From contig NC_020134.1 in assembly GCF_000331995.1 (NCBI RefSeq), positions 558,001 to 622,000 of the forward strand: a stretch of 64,000 nt of DNA, read 5' to 3'. Position numbers and translations under genes: made by a program. This document shows positions 18,391 through 26,134 of this stretch, piece after piece. A model generated the notes under the pieces. The model was not told the DNA's origin. It did no database searches and saw nothing but the letters and a program-made list of their open reading frames with translations. The first letter of the stretch is position 1, and each line of letters begins with the position of its first letter. Origin of the DNA: Thermoclostridium stercorarium subsp. stercorarium DSM 8532 (lineage in GTDB: Bacteria > Bacillota > Clostridia > DSM-8532).

Positions 18391-20367
18391 ATGGACGAAA
18401 AAGTAGTCAGAATTAAAGAACTGGTAAACAGGCTTAATGAAGCGTCTAAAGCATATTACCAGGAAAATCGGGAGATAATGTCCAATTACGAGTATGACAA
18501 ACTGTATGATGAACTTGTGGAACTGGAAAAGGAAACGGGCATAGTCCTTTCAAACAGCCCTACGGTGAAAGTCGGATATGAGCTGCTCAGCAGTCTGCCG
18601 AAAGAAGCGCATGAGCAGCCCATGCTTTCTTTGGACAAGACAAAAGACGTTAATGCGTTGGTGGAATGGCTCGGCGACAAAAAGGGAATACTGTCGTGGA
18701 AACTTGACGGTCTTACCATTGTGCTTACATATTCCAACGGTGAGCTTATTAAAGCGGTAACCCGCGGCAACGGTGAAGTGGGAGAAGTGGTTACCAACAA
18801 TGCGAAGGTGTTTAGGAATTTGCCCATCAGAATTTCCTATAAAGGAAATCTTGTGCTGAGAGGGGAAGCTGTTATCAGATATTCGGACTTTGAAAAAATC
18901 AACAGGGAAATTGAAAATGTGGACGCAAAATATAAGAATCCGAGAAATTTATGCAGCGGCTCGGTCAGGCAGCTCAATAACAGAATAACCGCCGAAAGGA
19001 ATGTATATTTTTTTGCCTTTCAGATTGTAAAGGTTGACGAGCCGGAAATAGGAAAATTCAGGAGCAGACAGTTGAACTGGCTTAAAAGCCAGGGCTTTGA
19101 TGTGGTGGAATTTAAGGAAGTGGACTCATCAAACCTGGAACAGACCGTTAAATGGTTCTCCGAACAGGTTGTAAAAAACGATTTTCCTGCCGACGGTCTG
19201 GTGCTTGCGTATGATGATGTGGAATACGGGCGTTCCCTTGGCACAACGGCCAAATTCCCTAGAGACTCCATTGCTTTTAAGTGGCAGGATGAGGTAGCCG
19301 AAACCAGGCTGATAAAAATTGAATGGAGCGCCTCACGGACAGGGCTGATTAATCCAATTGCGATTTTTGAACCGGTGGAGCTTGAGGGGACAACGGTAAA
19401 ACGAGCCAGTGTACATAACATCAGTGTTATGGAATCGCTGGAACTTGGAATTGGAGATACGATAGGCGTATACAAGGCAAATATGATAATTCCTCAGATA
19501 GCGTACAACTTAACAAAAAGCGGAAATATTGAAATTCCGGAACACTGTCCTGTATGCGGCGGGCAGACACAAATCAGGCAGGAAAACGGAGTAAAGTTCC
19601 TATATTGCACCAACGGCGAATGCCCGGCAAAACATATAAAGTCGCTTGTGCATTTTGTCAGCAGGGATGCGATGGGAATTGACGGGCTTTCCGAAGCCAC
19701 GATAGAAAAATTTGTTGAAAAAGGATTTATTAAGGATTATGCGGACATTTTCAGGCTGGAAAGATTCAGAAACGAAATAGTGAAAATGGAAGGATTCGGG
19801 GAGAAGTCGTACAGCAATTTGATAAGTTCAATCAACAAGGCCCGGAAAACCAATGCCGTCCGTCTCCTTTACAGTATGGGCATACCCGGTATCGGCCTTT
19901 CCAATGCCAAACGCATTGCGGGTTATTTCAATCATGAGTGGGGCCGTATTGAAAACGCAACGTTTGAGGAGTTAATCAATATTGATGGAATTGGCGATAT
20001 TATGGCCCGGGATTTTGTTGCCTTTTTTAAAAACGAAAGAAACAGGGAACGAATCAGGGAGCTTATGGCCGAAATTGAGCTGGAGAAGGAAACGGCGTCT
20101 GATAAAAGCCAGATATTCAGGGATATTACCTTTGTTATTACAGGGTCGGTCAATCATTTTAAGAACCGTGCGGAATTGAAAAAGGTGATAGAAGAGAGGG
20201 GAGGCAGGGTAACCGAGTCGGTTACGTCAAACACCAATTATCTTATAAATAATGATATAAATTCAACTTCAGCAAAAAATAAAAAAGCAAAGGAATTGGG
20301 GATTCCGATTATAACCGAGGAACAGTTCCTGGAATGGCTTAATGATGGAGTTATTCCCGGCGAATAG
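18391..20367 (+). CDS. ligA: Divergent NAD-dependent DNA ligase
   Basis: The 658 residues have full LigA architecture: Ia domain (YYxxxxxxxSNYEYDKLY), adenylation domain with K104-LDG, OB fold, four-Cys zinc finger (CPVCGG...CTNGECP), helix-hairpin-helix repeats and a C-terminal BRCT domain (about 585-655). It seals DNA nicks using NAD+. Several motifs differ from typical LigA: WKLDGLTIVL for KIDGLA, TRGNG for TRGDG, and NLCSGSVRQL for NAAAGSLRQL. No pcrA or gatCAB, the usual neighbours of the main ligA, is here. It may therefore be a second or lineage-specific ligase. It starts 15 bases after the amidase gene. Confidence 0.9.
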   Translation: MDEKVVRIKELVNRLNEASKAYYQENREIMSNYEYDKLYDELVELEKETGIVLSNSPTVKVGYELLSSLPKEAHEQPMLSLDKTKDVNALVEWLGDKKGILSWKLDGLTIVLTYSNGELIKAVTRGNGEVGEVVTNNAKVFRNLPIRISYKGNLVLRGEAVIRYSDFEKINREIENVDAKYKNPRNLCSGSVRQLNNRITAERNVYFFAFQIVKVDEPEIGKFRSRQLNWLKSQGFDVVEFKEVDSSNLEQTVKWFSEQVVKNDFPADGLVLAYDDVEYGRSLGTTAKFPRDSIAFKWQDEVAETRLIKIEWSASRTGLINPIAIFEPVELEGTTVKRASVHNISVMESLELGIGDTIGVYKANMIIPQIAYNLTKSGNIEIPEHCPVCGGQTQIRQENGVKFLYCTNGECPAKHIKSLVHFVSRDAMGIDGLSEATIEKFVEKGFIKDYADIFRLERFRNEIVKMEGFGEKSYSNLISSINKARKTNAVRLLYSMGIPGIGLSNAKRIAGYFNHEWGRIENATFEELINIDGIGDIMARDFVAFFKNERNRERIRELMAEIELEKETASDKSQIFRDITFVITGSVNHFKNRAELKKVIEERGGRVTESVTSNTNYLINNDINSTSAKNKKAKELGIPIITEEQFLEWLNDGVIPGE

Positions 20368-20420
20368 AATTTTTGTGCAATTTCCACCATCAGATATGAA
20401 TTTTCTCTCTATATATTACA

Positions 20421-20450
20421 TTGCTAAATAATATTGTTGCTTTATATAAT
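20421..20450 (+). promoter_or_regulatory. Probable sigma-A promoter for the 20570 gene
   Basis: TTGCTA at 20421-20426 and TATAAT at 20445-20450 are separated by 18 bases in an AT-rich gap. A perfect inverted repeat follows at the predicted start site. Confidence 0.5.
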
Positions 20451-20453
20451 ATA

Positions 20454-20472
20454 TTTGTATATTTTATACAAA
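20454..20472. repeat. Perfect 8-bp inverted repeat downstream of a -10 box (operator candidate)
   Basis: TTTGTATA, TTT, TATACAAA, beginning four bases after the TATAAT. The position over the likely +1 is typical of repressor operators. The binding protein is unknown. Confidence 0.45.
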
Positions 20473-20569
20473 GTAAAGATAAAATATCGGGTGAAATTTG
20501 GCTAAAGACGTTTATAATATTATTTTTATGGCAATAATCGGCAATGTAATATATTGGAGAGGAAAGGCC

Positions 20570-20842
20570 ATGAAAAAGGAGTATGATTTTTTACCCGAAT
20601 ATAAAGCCGAAAGGCTGAGCCTGATATATACGCTGCATGCAATTTCGCACCTTTCAAAAGATGAGATAGAGTTATTAAAAACTTTACGCCGGGATCTTTC
20701 CCTTTTGGACAAAGTGACCGAAAATAACGGCGAAGTTTTTCCGAAAATACAGAAAATACTTTCTCATTTCAATTTAAATTCAATTCAGGAAGTAATAGAA
20801 ACGGTGGAGAGTTATAATTTATTTGAGCTGTGCAATTTCTGA
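20570..20842 (+). CDS. Small protein of unknown function (90 aa)
   Basis: I do not recognise this protein. It is 90 residues, charged and predicted helical, with no signal peptide or membrane segment and a Leu-rich middle (IELLKTLRRDLSLLDKV). ATG 20570 follows GGAGAGGAAAGG, a good binding site, which is the main reason to believe the gene. A promoter and an inverted repeat lie upstream. It precedes the DUF881 pair by about 210 bases, so co-transcription is possible but not shown. Confidence 0.65.
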   Translation: MKKEYDFLPEYKAERLSLIYTLHAISHLSKDEIELLKTLRRDLSLLDKVTENNGEVFPKIQKILSHFNLNSIQEVIETVESYNLFELCNF

Positions 20843-21055
20843 GGAATCATGACCGCAGCGGCGTGTTTTATCTTTCCCGGCAAGACGTTTCAAAATGTAC
20901 CTGTTGGGAAAGTATTGTATATGGAGGCAAAAATACTTACAATATAATCATAACCCCTGGCTTTGTTTGCAGCGGGGAAGCGATCAGCTTTTCTTTTTGC
21001 GAAAGAACCGTCATAAGTTTTGTTAAAGGTTTTACGGAAAGGGAGGAGAGATATA
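20843..21055. other. Intergenic region before the DUF881 pair
   Basis: These 213 bases contain AAGTATT at 20910-20916 with its complement AATACTT at 20932-20938, followed by TATAAT at 20943-20948 that lacks a good -35 at normal spacing. A frame across it has no binding site. A weak promoter for 21056 may lie here. Confidence 0.35.
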
Positions 21056-21778
21056 ATGCACAAAACAAAAGGGGTTCTGTTTGTAGTATTCCTCCTTTTC
21101 GGCATGATAATAACAATGCAGTTCAGAACCATATTATTGGCTCAGCAGCAGAGTTCTTCGGGGCAGACATCTGTTCAGACCCTTTCTTATGAACTGGAAC
21201 AGGCGAAAAGTGAGGGCATAAAGCTGCTGGAAGAACTGCAGAGGCTGGAGAAGGAAAAAAATGAAATAATAAGGCAGCTCAGTAATGACGGAAATCCGAT
21301 AATTAATGAGCTGTTGAACAGAAAAAATGAACTTATGGTAATTAACGGCCTTACCGATGTAAAGGGCAGCGGCATTGTCATTACGTTAAACGACGCGCCT
21401 GCAAGGGGAGAAATTGATCCAAGCCAGTTAATTATCCACGATATGGACATCGTTCAGATATTAAACGTGTTAAGGGCTGCGGGAGCCCAGGCCATATCGA
21501 TAAATGACGAACGCATTATAGCTACCAGCAAGCATTTCTGTGTTGGACCTACAATACTCATTAACAATAAACGGTATCCGGTCCCTTATGTAATTAAGGC
21601 AATCGGCGATCCCAACGGGTTGTATAATGCCGTTGAGCAGAGTGAAGCGGTGGTAATTATGAAAATATATAACATACAGGTGGATGTACGCAAGGAAAAC
21701 GAAATTTTGATACCTGGATATAAAATATATGGAAGTATTGACGATATGATATCCGGGCTGGAGGTTGTGGAGAAATGA
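21056..21778 (+). CDS. DUF881 family membrane-anchored coiled-coil protein, copy 1
   Basis: The product has 240 residues. A signal-anchor at about 5-24 is followed by a coiled coil (about 42-80) and the DUF881 domain (about 95-235) with GSGIVITLNDAP, LRAAGAQAISINDERI and PYVIKAIGDP. The family includes B. subtilis YlxW/YlxX, extracytoplasmic proteins of unknown function next to division genes. ATG 21056 follows GGGAGGAGA. The stop overlaps the start of the second copy (ATGA), so the two are translationally coupled and probably form a complex. Confidence 0.9.
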   Translation: MHKTKGVLFVVFLLFGMIITMQFRTILLAQQQSSSGQTSVQTLSYELEQAKSEGIKLLEELQRLEKEKNEIIRQLSNDGNPIINELLNRKNELMVINGLTDVKGSGIVITLNDAPARGEIDPSQLIIHDMDIVQILNVLRAAGAQAISINDERIIATSKHFCVGPTILINNKRYPVPYVIKAIGDPNGLYNAVEQSEAVVIMKIYNIQVDVRKENEILIPGYKIYGSIDDMISGLEVVEK

Positions 21779-22470
21779 AGTTTTTCAGAGAAGCGGCTTT
21801 AACCGTTGTTTGCCTTGTACTGGGGATAATGGTTGCAATGCAGTACAGGAGCGTTAAAATAAACAATACAATGGCTGTGTATGAACAGCAACGTGTTAAT
21901 GATCTTATAACCGACCTTTTGCGCGAGCAGGAGAACAACAAGCAACTGCAGAAAAGAATAGATGAACTTCAAAAAGACCTGGAAAACCTTCGTACCGGGA
22001 CAAACAGTGAAAATGAAACAATACAGAAATTAAAAAAGGAGAACGAGAAGCTGGAAATTCTTGCAGGATTGAAGACGGTTAAGGGAAAAGGCTTAATAAT
22101 AACCCTTGAAAGCATGGATAATACCCCTATAGACGATTACAGCATACTGTCCGTTCTGAACGAATTAAGGGCAGCCGACGTTCAGGCTCTTTCGGTAAAT
22201 GATGAAAGGATTATTGCCACAAGCGAGGTAAGGCGGGTGGGAAGTTACATGGTGGTTAACGGCAGAAAGTTATTGCCGCCTTATGTTATAAAAGCCATTG
22301 CCGATCCGCAGAAACTTGAAAACTCCCTTACCGTTATGGCGGGTGTTGTTGATATGCTAAAGTATTACAATATAAAAGTTGACATCAAGAAAGATGATAA
22401 TATAATCATACCGGCAGTCCGCAATGACGGTACGGTGCTGCGCTATGACCTCCTGACTCCGGTTGACTGA
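21775..22470 (+). CDS. DUF881 family membrane-anchored coiled-coil protein, copy 2
   Basis: The product has 231 residues and the same layout as copy 1: signal-anchor (about 5-22), coiled coil (about 35-95) and DUF881 domain with KGLIITLESMD, LRAADVQALSVNDERI and PYVIKAIADP. The two copies are clear paralogues. Its ATG overlaps the TGA of copy 1. In other Firmicutes such genes sit beside divIB/ftsQ; that context is absent here. The transcript may end at the multi-helix structure at 22528-22620. Confidence 0.9.
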   Translation: MKFFREAALTVVCLVLGIMVAMQYRSVKINNTMAVYEQQRVNDLITDLLREQENNKQLQKRIDELQKDLENLRTGTNSENETIQKLKKENEKLEILAGLKTVKGKGLIITLESMDNTPIDDYSILSVLNELRAADVQALSVNDERIIATSEVRRVGSYMVVNGRKLLPPYVIKAIADPQKLENSLTVMAGVVDMLKYYNIKVDIKKDDNIIIPAVRNDGTVLRYDLLTPVD

Positions 22471-22527
22471 CAAATAGGCAGGTAATTATTTTATAAACAA
22501 ATCTATATATATATTAATAGGAATTTC

Positions 22528-22620
22528 AAAGAGCAATAAGAAAGGATTGTTGTTTTACAGACAAAATCCGTTCGGATTCTTAGGCAGCCTAAGGGCTGCG
22601 TAAGAAGATTGCTCTTTTTT
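22528..22620 (+). ncRNA. Candidate structured RNA: multi-helix element ending in a U-run
   Basis: An outer helix pairs AAAGAGCAAT (22528-22537) with ATTGCTCTTT (22608-22617), running into seven T. Inside, one hairpin is CTTA-G-GCAGCC-TAAG-GGCTGC-G-TAAG (22579-22604). A second is either GGATT...AATCC (22544-22569) or AATCCG-TT-CGGATT (22565-22578), which exclude each other. It could be the terminator of the DUF881 operon, a leader attenuator of the deacetylase gene that starts 17 bases later, or a small RNA. I cannot match it to a known family. Confidence 0.45.
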
Positions 22621-22636
22621 TATTGGGTAAAAAGGT

Positions 22637-23566
22637 ATGAACAGGAAAATTGCGCTTTTCATAATAACTCCGGTTATTTTAACGGTTTTACTGACAACAG
22701 CTTATGTATTTCAAGCAAATTCACTGAGGAAGGCAGGAAACAAGACTCTTTTTCAGCTAAGTTTCAGTGACCTTGATTTTGACAATGAAATCACCTCTCT
22801 GTCAGAAAACGGTTTACCTGTGTCCGCTGTTTATGAAGTTGCGGGCAGTGATGAATTTAACCGCGTCCGAAGCTGGGGGATTGTACGTGCCAAAAACAAT
22901 GAAACCCCGAAGGCCGATCCGGGAGCCCCCGAGCTTTTGAAAAAATATAACGGCATTTATATAGCCGACACGGATAAACCGGTGATTTACCTTACCTTCG
23001 ACGAGGGGTATGAGGCGGGGTATACCGCCGGTATCCTTGACTGTTTAAAAAAACACAATGTTAACGCAATTTTTTTCATAACCGGCCCATATCTTAACAA
23101 ACATGAAGACCTGGTCAGGAGAATGGTGGAAGAAGGACATGCGGTGGGAAACCATACGGTAAGTCATCCCAGCCTTCCCACCCTCAGTGATGAAAAAATA
23201 AAGAAAGAAGTGGCGGAGCTTGACAGGGTATTTTATGAAAAATTCAAAAAGCATATGATTTTCCTCAGGCCGCCGCGGGGCGAGTATAGTGAGCGATCCT
23301 TAAAAGTTACTTCGGAGATGGGATATATAAATGTGTTCTGGAGTTTTGCCTACAAGGATTGGGACAGGAACAGCCAGAAAGGCTGGGAGCACGCTTATAA
23401 CAATGTCATGTCCAACCTTCATAACGGTGCTATATTGCTTCTTCATGCCGTCTCCAGTGACAATGCCCAGGCCCTTGAACATATAATTACCGATGCGAGG
23501 AAAAAAGGGTATGAGTTCGGAGATGTATTTGAACTCATTAAAATAGCGCGGGGTGAAACCGAATGA
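22637..23566 (+). CDS. PdaA-like polysaccharide deacetylase
   Basis: The product has 309 residues, with an N-terminal signal-anchor (about 5-25) and a NodB homology domain (about 115-300). Motifs include IYLTFDEGYEAGY (TFDEG form typical of PdaA/CwlD partners), HAVGNHTVSHPSLP with the metal histidines, LRPPRGEYS and AILLLHAVS. PdaA de-N-acetylates muramic acid during muramic-delta-lactam formation in the spore cortex, acting on cwlD amidase products. The neighbours yqfC and yqfD are sporulation genes and the CwlD-like amidase is 4 kb upstream, supporting a cortex role. The end overlaps yqfC by four bases. The binding site AAAGG is close to the ATG, so translation may be modest or regulated. 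Confidence 0.88.
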   Translation: MNRKIALFIITPVILTVLLTTAYVFQANSLRKAGNKTLFQLSFSDLDFDNEITSLSENGLPVSAVYEVAGSDEFNRVRSWGIVRAKNNETPKADPGAPELLKKYNGIYIADTDKPVIYLTFDEGYEAGYTAGILDCLKKHNVNAIFFITGPYLNKHEDLVRRMVEEGHAVGNHTVSHPSLPTLSDEKIKKEVAELDRVFYEKFKKHMIFLRPPRGEYSERSLKVTSEMGYINVFWSFAYKDWDRNSQKGWEHAYNNVMSNLHNGAILLLHAVSSDNAQALEHIITDARKKGYEFGDVFELIKIARGETE

Positions 23567-23874
23567 AAAAAAGAAAAGGCGGTAAAACGGCAAAAAAAAA
23601 GAAAGAAGCCGATACCGTGAAGGAGAAAGTGGCAAGAATGCTGGAGATACCGGAGGAAGTTGTTTCCGACCGGCCAAAGGTAACGACGGTTGGCAGAAAG
23701 GAAGTTTTTATCGAGAATTACCGCGGCATTATTGAGTTTACAAGCAAAATTGTAAAAATTAATTCAAATTACGGGATTATTACAATTACAGGCAAAAATA
23801 TGAGAATCAGGGAGATCACGAACGAGGACATTATCATAACCGGTGATATAGACAATATAGATTATGTGGTTTAA
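23563..23874 (+). CDS. yqfC: Sporulation protein YqfC
   Basis: The 103-residue basic product starts with a Lys-rich stretch and has the YabP/YqfC family domain (IENYRGIIEFTSKIVKIN, GIITITGKNMRIREI). In B. subtilis yqfC is a mother-cell sigma-E gene of unknown mechanism and is always followed by yqfD, as here. Its ATG overlaps the stop of the deacetylase gene. Confidence 0.95.
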   Translation: MKKRKGGKTAKKKKEADTVKEKVARMLEIPEEVVSDRPKVTTVGRKEVFIENYRGIIEFTSKIVKINSNYGIITITGKNMRIREITNEDIIITGDIDNIDYVV

Positions 23875-23919
23875 GTACCGGGAATAAAAACGCGATAAAG
23901 CACGGTTCATGGAGGTTGT

Positions 23920-25113
23920 ATGTTCCTTATTCGGTTATGGCATTATTTAAAAGGGTATGTTATTATTATTGTAAGCGGGCTTTCGGTTGAAAAGTTTATA
24001 AACATCTGCACCCGAAGGCAGATTTTGTTGTGGGATATTGAAAGACTCAGCCCGACCGAAGTCATTATGAAAATGAGCATACGGGGCTTTAAGAATGCGC
24101 GGTCTGCCGCCAGAAAGTCCCGGTGCCGGGTGCGGATTAAAGCCAAAAAAGGTTTACCGTATATTATATGGAGATATAAGAAAAGAAAGGGATTTGTTGC
24201 CGGGTTAATTGTTTTTGCTGTATTGATATACCTGATGACTTCGATTATCTGGTCGGTTGAAATTACCGGAAACTACAACCTGAGCAGAGAGACGTTGATG
24301 CAGCAGCTGAATGAAATGGGGATATTCAGGGGTGCAACAAAAAGATCGATAAACCCGAAACATGTGGCGGACAAACTGATGCTGAACAACAGGGGACTGG
24401 CCTGGGTGGGGGTTGAATTAAAGGGGACGAAACTTATTATATCCGTAAGGGAAGGCATTGAACCCCCGCGTGTTGTGCCTATGGACCAGCCCTGTAATGT
24501 GGTGGCGGAAAGAGACGGAATAGTTATTTCGGTCAGGGCTAAAAACGGTTTGGAAAAGGTTAAGGAAGGAGACACGGTAAAAAAAGGGCAGGTTCTTATT
24601 TCAGGAGTGATGGAAAGCAAAAATCCGGAAGCGGGCACAAGGTACGTTCATGCAATGGGTGAGGTTTTGGCCCGTACTTGGTACGAAGTGAAAGTGGATG
24701 TACCAGAGAAAAAAATTAACAGAATAAGGACGGGTCACGAGTGGAACAAATACAGTATGTATTTTCTTGATTTTAAAATCAGGCTTCCTTCGGGAAATAA
24801 CCCGTTTGAGTTATATGAAAAGGACATTGTGGATAAGGCTCCCGTTATAATGAACCATTTTAAGTTTCCGTTGGGCCTGATAATAGAAAAACATTACGAA
24901 CTGAAGGAGGAAGAGGAATTCCTTGATAAGGAGGAGGCAAGGAGACTGGCCGAAAAAACGGCAATGGATAAAGTATCCGAAATTTTGCCTGCGGACGCTG
25001 AAATAGTTGACCGGCAGATGGAGATTTTTACTTCCGACGGAAAGGAATATTTGCTGGTCACTGTTGAATGTACGGAAAATATAGCAATGCAACAGGAAAT
25101 TGGAGGGAATTAA
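23920..25113 (+). CDS. yqfD: Sporulation protein YqfD
   Basis: The product has 397 residues. It has a short cytoplasmic N-terminal domain (about 1-85), a membrane segment near 92-112 and a large exported domain, in the family resembling SpoIV-type proteins required for sporulation. Typical stretches are VEITGNYNLSRETLMQQL and GLAWVGVELKGTKLIISV. The ATG follows GGAGG. The stop TAA shares one base with the phoH start (TAATG), so translation is coupled. Confidence 0.94.
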   Translation: MFLIRLWHYLKGYVIIIVSGLSVEKFINICTRRQILLWDIERLSPTEVIMKMSIRGFKNARSAARKSRCRVRIKAKKGLPYIIWRYKKRKGFVAGLIVFAVLIYLMTSIIWSVEITGNYNLSRETLMQQLNEMGIFRGATKRSINPKHVADKLMLNNRGLAWVGVELKGTKLIISVREGIEPPRVVPMDQPCNVVAERDGIVISVRAKNGLEKVKEGDTVKKGQVLISGVMESKNPEAGTRYVHAMGEVLARTWYEVKVDVPEKKINRIRTGHEWNKYSMYFLDFKIRLPSGNNPFELYEKDIVDKAPVIMNHFKFPLGLIIEKHYELKEEEEFLDKEEARRLAEKTAMDKVSEILPADAEIVDRQMEIFTSDGKEYLLVTVECTENIAMQQEIGGN

Positions 25114-26102
25114 TGGAAGCAGTCATAGAAAAAAATATTGAGATACCTGATATTGAGACCGAAATGAACCTGTTCGGGCAATTTGATCAGAATATACGTA
25201 TTATAGAAGACACACTGGATGTGAAAATTACCAACAGAGAAAACGAGGTCAAAATATCGGGTTTTGAATCCAGAGTTGATCAGGCTCTGGAGGTAATTCA
25301 AAAACTTTTGGAACTGATCAAGCACGGCGAGACAATAACAGCCCAGAATGTGAAATATCTGTTGTCAATCAACGGAGAAAATATTGACGAAACTGACGGT
25401 CTGCCACTGGATCTTGTCTGTATTACTGCACGGGGCAAACCAATTAAATCTAAAACATATGGACAGAAAAGGTATATTGAGGCAATAAAAAGAAACACCA
25501 TAGTTTTTGGTATAGGGCCGGCAGGTACCGGGAAAACATTTCTGGCGGTGGCAATGGCGGTAAAAGCCTTTCGTGAAAAAGCTGTAAGCAGGATAATTCT
25601 GACCCGCCCGGCTGTTGAGGCGGGTGAAAGGCTTGGCTTTTTGCCGGGAGACTTGCAGAACAAGGTGGACCCGTATCTGAGGCCTTTATATGATGCATTG
25701 TATCAGATAATGGGACCTGAGGCATATATGACCAATATGGAGAAAGGCATTATAGAGGTGGCACCGTTGGCATATATGCGTGGCCGTACACTGGATGATT
25801 CGTTTATTATTCTTGACGAGGCTCAGAATACCACCCCTGAGCAGATGAAGATGTTTTTAACCAGAATTGGTATGGGTTCGAAGGCCGTTGTAACCGGTGA
25901 CATCACGCAGATAGATCTTCCCAGGGGCAAAAAATCCGGGCTTGTGGAGGTACAAAAAATACTACAGGGTGTCGAAGGCATTGAATTTGTCTACTTAACG
26001 GGGCGGGACGTCGTAAGGCATGAACTGGTTCAGAGAATTATTGATGCGTATGAACAGTATGAAAACCGTGTCCGGGAAGAACAGGAAAAGGAGAAAGAAT
26101 AG
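25113..26102 (+). CDS. phoH: PhoH-family P-loop ATPase (YbeZ)
   Basis: The product has 329 residues: an N-terminal KH-like RNA-binding region (about 10-75), then the PhoH NTPase core with Walker A GPAGTGKT near 135-142 and Walker B FIILDEAQNTT. The family is linked to RNA metabolism and often sits next to ybeY, as in this operon. ATG 25113 follows GGAGGG by seven bases; an earlier in-frame start at 25068 would lie inside yqfD. Confidence 0.95.
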   Translation: MEAVIEKNIEIPDIETEMNLFGQFDQNIRIIEDTLDVKITNRENEVKISGFESRVDQALEVIQKLLELIKHGETITAQNVKYLLSINGENIDETDGLPLDLVCITARGKPIKSKTYGQKRYIEAIKRNTIVFGIGPAGTGKTFLAVAMAVKAFREKAVSRIILTRPAVEAGERLGFLPGDLQNKVDPYLRPLYDALYQIMGPEAYMTNMEKGIIEVAPLAYMRGRTLDDSFIILDEAQNTTPEQMKMFLTRIGMGSKAVVTGDITQIDLPRGKKSGLVEVQKILQGVEGIEFVYLTGRDVVRHELVQRIIDAYEQYENRVREEQEKEKE

Positions 26103-26134
26103 GGCTGCACGGGCTTTTTGCAGGGTGAAAGGTT

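Noticed and set aside
20830-21192. Open frame of about 120 codons overlapping the DUF881 leader
   Set aside because: No binding site, it overlaps the well-supported start at 21056, and the composition is not protein-like.
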